DNA of 64,000 nt from IMG/VR virus record IMGVR_UViG_3300028400_000003, positions 20,086-84,085 of that record; one strand, written 5' to 3'. Both the position numbers and the translations under genes were made by a program. Position 1 is the first letter of the stretch, and the number at the start of each line of letters is the position of its first letter. This DNA comes from a virus. Positions 58,115 through 64,000 of this stretch are shown here, one piece after another. The notes beneath the pieces are model-generated. The model made no database searches. It was not told the DNA's origin and worked only from the letters and a program-made list of their open reading frames with translations.

Positions 58115-58867
58115 GTGAGCAGCCTAACGCGCGATGAGCTTGTTGCCTGGAAAGAAAACCCCATGCAGGTAGACCATGAGGCGCATGAAGAGGCGTGTTC
58201 GGATGGGTTCGTCTACCTAAACGACGGTTCGGCCGCGAGGTGTCCCGTCTGCGACTGGCAGCGTCACCGGGAGAAGCTGCTTGTTGAGATGGAGCGGGCT
58301 GGAATCAGCCGCCGGTACCTGCTAACCGAGTGGTCCAAGCTTGAGATGACCCCGATGTTTTCGAGGCTTAAGGAGGCCGTTGCGAAGATCGGCGAAGTTT
58401 TGGAGAGCGGTATGAGCGCCGTATTCACGGGGCCGCCAGGGACAGGCAAGAGCACGGCGGCGGCGCTGATGGCCAGGGCCGCCATCGAGCGCGGTCACAC
58501 GGCTCACATGGCCAACATCGGCCGCATAAGCGCCTTGGTGCGGTCGGGGTACGACGGTGACGGCGACGGGTGGACGGAGGCGGGAGCGATTGAATGGTTG
58601 GCCACGCCCGATCTGCTCGTGCTTGACGATCTTGGAGCCGGTGAAACGCGCGAGGGGTCGCATGAACTGAAGTTGCTGTATCTAGCGCTGGAACAACGTC
58701 AGGCCAACGGCCTGATCGCCGTAGTGACTACCAACCTGTCGGAGGATGCGCTGCGAGACCGCTTAGGCGAGCGGGTGATGAACCGGCTCATGCCCTACAA
58801 GGTCTTTAGGTTTGGCGGCAAAAATTACAGACGGCATAGGGCCGCCTCCTGGCCTGGGCTTGAATAA
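58115..58867 (+). CDS. DnaC-like helicase loader ATPase
   Basis: 250 residues from GTG 58115 (GAGGGTAAGG upstream). N-terminal zinc-like ARCPVCDWQRH, then AAA+ motifs: Walker A GPPGTGKS, Walker B LLVLDDLG and sensor-like VVTTNLSED, ending with an arginine-finger-like RVMNRL. The DnaC/IstB family loads the replicative helicase on DNA. No helicase of that type is in the window, so it may serve the host DnaB or one encoded outside. Confidence 0.82.
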   Translation: MSSLTRDELVAWKENPMQVDHEAHEEACSDGFVYLNDGSAARCPVCDWQRHREKLLVEMERAGISRRYLLTEWSKLEMTPMFSRLKEAVAKIGEVLESGMSAVFTGPPGTGKSTAAALMARAAIERGHTAHMANIGRISALVRSGYDGDGDGWTEAGAIEWLATPDLLVLDDLGAGETREGSHELKLLYLALEQRQANGLIAVVTTNLSEDALRDRLGERVMNRLMPYKVFRFGGKNYRRHRAASWPGLE

Positions 58868-58888
58868 TATAGCCGTGCAATATATAAT
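58860..58888 (+). promoter_or_regulatory. promoter
   Basis: TTGAAT (58860-58865), overlapping the loader's final codons, 17-base spacer, TATAAT (58883-58888). Confidence 0.8.
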
Positions 58889-58908
58889 GAGATCGGGAGG
58901 TGAACCGT

Positions 58909-59292
58909 TTGACGGAAAAAGAGGTGAAGAGGCTGGCGTTGACCGCCGTAGGCAACGAAAAGGTGGCCGAGGTGCTGCGTCGGCTGGCCGAAGGACCGGT
59001 CAAGTCGTGGGATGTACTCGAAATGTACCCCGACCTGTCAACGTCCACGGAATGGATATGGCCCAAGCTAGGCGAGGCCGGGTTCGTCCGGGTGGAATCG
59101 GGTATCGAGTACAACCCGAAGAAGCAGCGCTCCACCCGCGTGAGGACGTTTTACCAGGGGCCTAACTTTGGTAAGCTTTATGCCCTACTCAGGGCGGCTG
59201 ATGACATCGGCGGCTTTGAAAACGTCACTCCAGTCACGACGGGCGGCACCATGAAGCCAGTACCCGAGGGCGAGCCCGTAGAGGAGGTGTAA
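58909..59292 (+). CDS. winged-helix-like hypothetical protein
   Basis: 127 residues from TTG 58909, chosen because GGGAGG lies eight bases upstream; GTG 58900 sits inside that site. GNEKVAEVLRRLAEGPVKSWDVLEMYP and FVRVESGIEYNPKKQRSTRVRTF resemble a winged helix with a wing. Possible transcription regulator. The 3' end overlaps a convergent HNH gene by 108 bases. Confidence 0.6.
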   Translation: MTEKEVKRLALTAVGNEKVAEVLRRLAEGPVKSWDVLEMYPDLSTSTEWIWPKLGEAGFVRVESGIEYNPKKQRSTRVRTFYQGPNFGKLYALLRAADDIGGFENVTPVTTGGTMKPVPEGEPVEEV

Positions 59293-59520
59293 GTTGTCTG
59301 ATTCCCACCGTAGGCCTTCGCCGGTGTGCTGGACCCAACCGTGGCACTCACGGCATAGCGGTACCACAAGGTCACTGCTACGTCTCCGCCCGAGGTCCGG
59401 TGCTGGCAGGTGGTGCGGGTCGCACCATTGCTCGATTCCACACCGCACGCACCGCTGAGGCGTAGAGCGTATAAGGTGGAGAACGTCAGGGCGTTTGATT
59501 GATAAAGGTTTGTCTAGCAT
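59185..59520 (-). CDS. HNH endonuclease-like protein
   Basis: 111 residues on the minus strand. Zinc/HNH arrangement: RCVRCGIEQWCDPHHLP, then PLCRECHGWVQHTGEG. This is the two-knuckle frame of HNH nucleases that cut DNA, sometimes near packaging or as homing enzymes. It appears leaderless: TATACT ends six bases before ATG 59520. Its last third is antisense to the plus-strand gene ending at 59292. Confidence 0.7.
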   Translation of the reverse strand: MLDKPLSIKRPDVLHLIRSTPQRCVRCGIEQWCDPHHLPAPDLGRRRSSDLVVPLCRECHGWVQHTGEGLRWESDNLHLLYGLALGYWLHGAARRDWSDVFKAADVISRPE

Positions 59521-59526
59521 GTTAGC

Positions 59527-59532
59527 AGTATA
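59527..59532 (-). promoter_or_regulatory. -10 element of the leaderless HNH gene
   Basis: Minus-strand TATACT ends six bases before the start codon; no ribosome site; no clear -35. Confidence 0.5.
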
Positions 59533-59546
59533 AGGGAGATGGTGAG

Positions 59547-59924
59547 ATGACCGACCTAGAGGTTGCCCTTACGGAAGAGATGCAGCAGATCGCACGGGCC
59601 GCACTCCTGGAGGGCAGCTACTATGCGAAGCCTGAGCACCAGCAAGATCAGCGCTGGAAGGACACCGCCCCAAGCAAAAGGCAGCTTCGCCTGATCCGGA
59701 TGCGACGGGGCGGCCCTTCGTTTAACTACCCTATTCCGGAGGCGCTTTATAAAGCGATGATGATAGCCCTGACGGGTGAACCCACGAGCAGGGCGATCAC
59801 CACCCGTGAGCAGGCCGTAACTTACCTGGATGCCGTGAGCCATATTGACCCCGAGCACCTAAAACGCATTGCGTTGATCATTGCGCGTATCAAGTTTGGA
59901 GGCGCAGGCCATGCTCACCCTTGA
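59547..59924 (+). CDS. hypothetical protein
   Basis: 125 residues from ATG 59547 (GGGAG upstream). The N-terminal half resembles single-strand DNA-annealing or ERF-like helices only loosely (EEMQQIARAALLEGSYY). KRQLRLIRMRRGGP is basic. Overlaps the SbcC-like gene by 14 bases. Function unknown. Confidence 0.65.
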   Translation: MTDLEVALTEEMQQIARAALLEGSYYAKPEHQQDQRWKDTAPSKRQLRLIRMRRGGPSFNYPIPEALYKAMMIALTGEPTSRAITTREQAVTYLDAVSHIDPEHLKRIALIIARIKFGGAGHAHP

Positions 59925-61656
59925 AGTCGAGCGGTATGGAATTATAAAGGGGCGTCAGTTTAGCTTTGGTGATGGCGTAACGGCTATTGTAGGCGGCAAC
60001 GGCTCGGGTAAGAGCACGTTGCTGGATGCCATCGTCTACGCCATGTACGGCGTGAACCGCTTCTCCGAGCCGTCCAACGTAAAACTGCTCATAGACAACG
60101 ATGGGCTAGCTATATTTGAAAGGTCGAGAGCGGGCAAGAATACCAAGGTTGAGGTCACGCTGCCAGGAGAGGGGGTGTTGACACAGCACCGGCGGGCCTT
60201 GGAAGTGATGCTACAGAACGGGTGGTTGTCCTATGAGCAGGCCGCCATCACCTGGTTTGGAAAGCAGCAACACCTTGGCTTCCTAGGTCTGAGCGCTAGG
60301 GACCGCCGGCTGGTTGTTGAAGAATTGCTAAGGCTTGACGTGTGGGATTCTGCAGTTGAAACGGCCAAGCGCAAACGCCAGGAGGCGCAGCGCGGGCTCG
60401 AAACCGCGCGGGGGCGGTTACAGCAGCTCCTTGACACACAAAAAAGCCTTGAGGAGCGAGCGCGGTCTATTGGTAAGGAACTCGAGGCCCTGCCACCGCT
60501 CGACGGGGTTATGGAAGAGCCGCCGCCTTATACGATTGAGCAGGTAGAGCAGGCGGAGGCCGAACTGGCCGGTGTAGTCGAAGAGCTTGATAGCCTGCAG
60601 TCAGAGGTAGCTAAGGCCGAAAGCCACCTGAACGAGGTCCGGGGGCGTTTGGAGTTTTTAGATGAAACCCTGGCGCGGTTGTCTAAGGAGCTAACCCGTG
60701 CTGATGATGAGGCCAAGGCCTTGACCCTGGCCATCGAGGTTGTGGACACTGAAACCCCATGCACCAATGATCAGAAAACGGCTTGCCCGTTCGTCATAGC
60801 CGCCCTTGGCCAGGCGCGGCCCGACCGTGAACGTCTGGCCGAACTGACTACCCTCCGCGAGGTTTTAGAGCGCGACCTTAAGGAAGCGGCCAAGCGCCGC
60901 AATGAACTGCACTCCGACCTTGCCAGCGGCGAAAAAGCGCTTGTGGCGTTGAAGCAGCGGGTGAAAGAACTTGAGCGTAGGCGGGCGCGTTTGCTGCCTA
61001 TCGTTGAAAAGCGGGAGCAGGCGACTACGTGGACCAATGAGCAGCGTCAGAAGCGCGAGATGCAAGAGCGTCGCAGCAAGCTTGAAGCCTCGTTACAAAC
61101 CCTTGAAGCCACGCTGGAGCAGGCGAGGGCTGATTCAGAGCGGGTAGAAAAGAGTATCGAGGCGCTGACCCGTGAATACACCACCTGGACTGAGGCGGTC
61201 AACGACCTTGGCCCGAAGGGTGTGCGTCACCACCTACTGATTTCGGCGCTTCCACAACTGGCCCAACGGGCGAACGACGTTTTGCTTGAGCTAGGGGCTC
61301 CCTTTCAGGTGGGCTTTCGCACGGAAAAGGAGTTGACTAAAGGGGGCAGGGGTGAAACCTTGGATGTCATGCTGGTGCGTGACGGAGTAGAGGTGGATGC
61401 CAGCACGGCCTCGGGTGGCGAGCGGGTGCTGGCCGATCTGGCGTTCCGGCTGGCGCTCATGGATGCTTACCGTGGTGCGGGGTGGAAGGTGCCTAGCCTG
61501 CTTGTGCTCGATGAGACCCTAGCACCGCTTGACGCTGAAAGACGCGTTACTGTCTTGAGCGGTCTACGTAAGCTTGGTATTGAGTCCATCGTGCTTACAA
61601 GCCACGTCGAGGAAGTAGCCGATTATGCCGATTACGTAGTTGAGGTGAAACGATGA
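59911..61656 (+). CDS. sbcC: SbcC/Rad50-like ATPase
   Basis: 581 residues from ATG 59911 (GGAGG upstream). Walker A GGNGSGKST at 28-36, long coiled coils, a zinc-hook-like CTNDQKTACPF near 283-291, then signature ASGGERVLADL and Walker B LLVLDETLAPLD. Shorter than cellular SbcC (about 1000), like T4 gp46. Acts with SbcD in end resection or recombination. Partner gene lies on the opposite strand 6 kb upstream. Overlaps the next gene by four bases. Confidence 0.88.
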   Translation: MLTLEVERYGIIKGRQFSFGDGVTAIVGGNGSGKSTLLDAIVYAMYGVNRFSEPSNVKLLIDNDGLAIFERSRAGKNTKVEVTLPGEGVLTQHRRALEVMLQNGWLSYEQAAITWFGKQQHLGFLGLSARDRRLVVEELLRLDVWDSAVETAKRKRQEAQRGLETARGRLQQLLDTQKSLEERARSIGKELEALPPLDGVMEEPPPYTIEQVEQAEAELAGVVEELDSLQSEVAKAESHLNEVRGRLEFLDETLARLSKELTRADDEAKALTLAIEVVDTETPCTNDQKTACPFVIAALGQARPDRERLAELTTLREVLERDLKEAAKRRNELHSDLASGEKALVALKQRVKELERRRARLLPIVEKREQATTWTNEQRQKREMQERRSKLEASLQTLEATLEQARADSERVEKSIEALTREYTTWTEAVNDLGPKGVRHHLLISALPQLAQRANDVLLELGAPFQVGFRTEKELTKGGRGETLDVMLVRDGVEVDASTASGGERVLADLAFRLALMDAYRGAGWKVPSLLVLDETLAPLDAERRVTVLSGLRKLGIESIVLTSHVEEVADYADYVVEVKR

Positions 61657-62615
61657 AGAAGAGAAAATCAAAGGTGAGAAAGAAGCCTGGTGATGATTGG
61701 TTCAAGGTCGCGGAGATGGCCGAGGTAGCCGGTCTGTCTAAGAGCGCGATGGCGGCGCGGGTGGAAAAGGTCATTAACGAACACCCTGAAGAAGTCAAGG
61801 GCAAGGTGGTGCTATGGCACAACTCCACCTACGTACACCCGAAGGTCTTTGACCTGGTGATGACCCTCTACCCGGTGCCCGTGGTCAAGAGGCCGCCTTC
61901 GGGCTGGAAGCGCACCCGTGAGCTTTCCGAAGAGCTTGGGATACCGCAGTCAACGATTAGCAACTGGGTTCGGGTTGGAAAGGTCAAGGCCGTTCGGGTT
62001 GGGAAGGCCTTCTACCTTAACCCCAGATCGGCCATGCGCCTGATCGAGTTGCACCGTGCCTCCTCCAGCAATCCAGGTCAGCCCTGGTTGCTTATTTTCA
62101 AGGCGGCGATGATCTACGGCGTGGCCCAACGCACCATTAAGCGCCTGGTCCGTCTGGGCAAGGTACGGGCGCTTGAGCGCGGACGCAAGTTTTACGTCAA
62201 CGAGGATGACCTGGAGGCTCAGTTATCGCAGCGCCGTAGCCGTGACGAAAAGCCACCGGCCAACGCAATAGCTAAGACGGAAATGATGAGGCTTTTGGGG
62301 CGTGACAGCGTAGACCGCATCGTCCGTATCGCCAAAAAGAAGGGGTGGCACTACGGCGAGTATTTTACGGATGGGGCCTGGCGCGTTTACGTAGACCGCA
62401 GGGTGCTTGACGAGATCGCCATTCCCAGCTTGCCTAACGACTGGGTTCCCCTTTACGAGATCGTTCCCCAAAACAAAAAGCACACCACGCGGTCCCTAAA
62501 GCGCAAGCTTCAGGATATGGGATACGAGGTGCGTATCTTCATCTATAAAGGGAGGAAGGTGCTGGCTACACCGGCATGGGCCATCAAAGAGTTGACGGGC
62601 GGGAGGGTTGCATGA
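61653..62615 (+). CDS. protein with several tandem helix-turn-helix units
   Basis: 320 residues. At least three MerR/excisionase-type HTH units: KVAEMAEVAGLSKSAMAARV, RTRELSEELGIPQSTISNWV followed by RVGKAFYLN, and KAAMIYGVAQRTIKRLVRLG followed by RGRKFYVNEDD. Further degenerate units may follow. The N-terminus is strongly basic (KKRKSKVRKK). Probably binds repeated DNA sites, as regulator or in recombination. Overlaps ThyX by four bases. Confidence 0.7.
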   Translation: MKKRKSKVRKKPGDDWFKVAEMAEVAGLSKSAMAARVEKVINEHPEEVKGKVVLWHNSTYVHPKVFDLVMTLYPVPVVKRPPSGWKRTRELSEELGIPQSTISNWVRVGKVKAVRVGKAFYLNPRSAMRLIELHRASSSNPGQPWLLIFKAAMIYGVAQRTIKRLVRLGKVRALERGRKFYVNEDDLEAQLSQRRSRDEKPPANAIAKTEMMRLLGRDSVDRIVRIAKKKGWHYGEYFTDGAWRVYVDRRVLDEIAIPSLPNDWVPLYEIVPQNKKHTTRSLKRKLQDMGYEVRIFIYKGRKVLATPAWAIKELTGGRVA

Positions 62616-63277
62616 AGAAGAGGATCTCGGTTGAAAACGACGGATTCGTTGAGTTGATTGACCACATGGGCGATGATACCCGGATCGTCGAGGCGGCGCG
62701 GGTGAGCTATAAAGGAAGCCGGCCGAAACGTGATGACGAGCGTCTGATTCACTACCTAATGGACAACGGGCATATGAGCCCGTTTGAACACGTCGAGTTT
62801 GAGTTTTACATCAGGGCTCCAATCTTTGTAGCCCGCCAGTGGTTCAGGCACCGCACGGGTCAGCCCAACGAGGTCAGCCGCCGCTATCGCGCCTTCGACG
62901 GCGGGCTTTGGAGGCCGTCAAGCTGGTTCAAGCAGAGCAAGAAGAACAAACAGGCTAGCGCTGGTCTGCTTGCAGATGAAGCGGCGGCCGAAGCCACCCG
63001 AGCCCTGGATAAGGCCTACAGGGCGGCGCAAGACGCCTACGCTCGCTTGCTCGACCTCGGGGTATCGAGGGAGCAGGCCCGCGCCGTATTGCCCCTGGGT
63101 TCGTATACGGAGTTTTACTGGAAACAAAACCTGCGAAACCTGCTCAACCTGCTCGATCAGCGCTTGAGCCCGCACGCCCAAACCGAGACGCGGGCCTACG
63201 CCGCCGCCGTGCTTGCACTTATCAAGCCAGTCGTTCCCGTTGCAATGGCCGCTTGGGAGAAAGCGAGGGGTTTCTGA
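62612..63277 (+). CDS. thyX: flavin-dependent thymidylate synthase
   Basis: 221 residues from ATG 62612 (GGAGGG upstream). Contains the ThyX motif RHRTGQPNEVS (RHR-x7-S) followed by RRYRAF, with YLMDNGHMSPFEHVEFEF before it and an LNLLDQRLSPHAQTETR segment. It makes dTMP from dUMP using FAD, NADPH and methylene-tetrahydrofolate. Coupled to the Dcd-like gene, so both supply dTTP. Confidence 0.92.
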   Translation: MKKRISVENDGFVELIDHMGDDTRIVEAARVSYKGSRPKRDDERLIHYLMDNGHMSPFEHVEFEFYIRAPIFVARQWFRHRTGQPNEVSRRYRAFDGGLWRPSSWFKQSKKNKQASAGLLADEAAAEATRALDKAYRAAQDAYARLLDLGVSREQARAVLPLGSYTEFYWKQNLRNLLNLLDQRLSPHAQTETRAYAAAVLALIKPVVPVAMAAWEKARGF

Positions 63278-63960
63278 TGATTCTTGGAGCATGGTTTTGG
63301 CGGTGGTTTGGCCGCAGCATCGTTGAGCCCTTCGACCCTGGACAGATCAGCCCCGCAAGTTACGACGTAAGCCTTGGAAACCGGGCGATCTTCTATCGCT
63401 TCAAGGGCGTTGACCTTCCGGGGCTCAGGGTTGAGCTTGACGACGGTAAAATCTTTGTGCCAGTCCCCGGAGAAGATCGGGTTTTGACCTTTGACAACCA
63501 GCTACGGGCGGGCGACATCTTCCTCGCCGAAACGGCGGAATTTTTCAGGCAGCCGCGCGGGATTAGCCTGAGCCTGTACCTTAAATCCAGCACGGCACGC
63601 TCGTTCCTGGAGCACCTTCACGCCGGTTGGGGAGAACACGGCTTTCACGGCCGCTACACGCTGGAGTTCAAGGCCGTGGCACCGGGACGCCTCTACCCTG
63701 GAAAGCCAATAGGTCAGATGGTGGCCCATGCTACGCTAGGCTGGCACTCGTATAGGGACAAGCAGAACCGCCACTATCAAAACCAGAGTGGGGTCACGCC
63801 TAGTCTCAACGACGGCCTGGCGTGGAGGCCGTGGTGGAAAGACCCTGATCTTTGCGAGCAATGGCGCGTCGAGCACGGTATTGACCTCCGTATGCGGTGC
63901 AACCATGCGGCAGCGGTACAAGCCCTTGAGCAGCTTATGGGTTTCGGGTGGCGAGGATGA
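63277..63960 (+). CDS. dcd: dCTP deaminase/dUTPase-like protein
   Basis: 227 residues from ATG 63277, overlapping ThyX stop. QISPASYDVSLG, LKSSTARSFLEHLHAGWGEHG and GRYTLEFKAVAPGRLYPGKPIGQM match the dCTP deaminase family. It probably deaminates dCTP to dUTP or handles dUTP, feeding ThyX. An unusual C-terminal extension (WRPWWKDPDLCEQWRVEHG) follows the conserved core. Confidence 0.85.
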   Translation: MILGAWFWRWFGRSIVEPFDPGQISPASYDVSLGNRAIFYRFKGVDLPGLRVELDDGKIFVPVPGEDRVLTFDNQLRAGDIFLAETAEFFRQPRGISLSLYLKSSTARSFLEHLHAGWGEHGFHGRYTLEFKAVAPGRLYPGKPIGQMVAHATLGWHSYRDKQNRHYQNQSGVTPSLNDGLAWRPWWKDPDLCEQWRVEHGIDLRMRCNHAAAVQALEQLMGFGWRG

Positions 63961-64000
63961 GGCCCACCTTTCGCATTCACACCTTTGGCGGCGTTGGGGT
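63957..64000 (+). CDS. hypothetical protein, 3'-truncated at window edge
   Basis: Begins MRPTFRIHTFGGVG, overlapping the Dcd-like stop (ATGA) after GGCGAGG. Too short to assign. Confidence 0.55.
   Translation, partial: MRPTFRIHTFGGVG

Noticed and set aside
63957-64000. Joining of the right-edge partial gene to the left edge as one circular genome
   Set aside because: Reading across the junction gives a stop after eight codons in the right-edge frame, so the window is not shown to be a complete circle.
1-64000. rRNA genes, insertion sequences, integrase or attachment site
   Set aside because: None seen on either strand; no transposase or recombinase motifs and no long terminal repeats were recognised.

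Overview
This 64 kb window is part of the genome of a tailed double-stranded DNA bacteriophage. The single long tail, with a large tape-measure protein, tube protein and frameshifted tail chaperones, points to a siphovirus. Both edges cut through genes, so the genome continues on both sides. No integrase, lysogeny repressor or DNA polymerase is visible here. The host cannot be named from the sequence. At least six genes have a -10 hexamer ending 5-6 bases before the start codon and no Shine-Dalgarno site, as in leaderless genes. That style is common in Deinococcus/Thermus-type bacteria and actinobacteria, so such a host is only a weak inference. Other genes use strong GGAGG sites.

Layout. 1-2.0 kb: hypothetical genes and a metallophosphoesterase. 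2.1-6.3 kb: an RNA region with a complete tmRNA, ten tRNAs, two structured inter-tRNA spacers, an Rnl2-like RNA ligase and a RuvC-like resolvase. 6.4-12.0 kb: promoter-driven small genes, a beta-clamp-like protein and a tandem triplet of paralogues. 12.0-12.6 kb: a lone minus-strand glycosyltransferase-like gene. 12.7-16.0 kb: a PAPS-reductase/ParB pair (IbrA/IbrB-like) and a second ParB-like protein. 16-26 kb: terminase, portal, protease/scaffold, decoration, capsid, neck and tail tube genes. 26.3-32.4 kb: an accessory block of small genes inserted between tail tube and tail chaperone genes, with its own promoters, a nucleotidyltransferase, a Lar-like protein and a lipoprotein candidate. 32.4-52.7 kb: tail chaperones with a -1 frameshift, tape measure, tail tip, a duplicated two-gene fibre module, an NlpC/P60-like lysin, holin candidates and large fibres. 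52.7-55.8 kb: minus-strand SbcD and RecD2-like genes. 55.8-64 kb: replication initiator candidate, DnaC-like helicase loader, HNH gene, SbcC-like ATPase, a multi-HTH protein, ThyX and a dCTP-deaminase/dUTPase-like enzyme.

How it fits together. The replication block (initiator, loader, clamp, SbcCD, RecD2, RuvC) and nucleotide enzymes (ThyX, Dcd-like) serve genome copying. The tRNAs, tmRNA and RNA ligase suggest extensive control or repair of host translation machinery. The PAPS-reductase/ParB pair, glycosyltransferase and Lar-like protein suggest modification of phage DNA or resistance to host restriction. Regulation seems layered: near-consensus promoters sharing a TTGACAAATAG core, leaderless -10-only promoters, and a few strong hairpin terminators.
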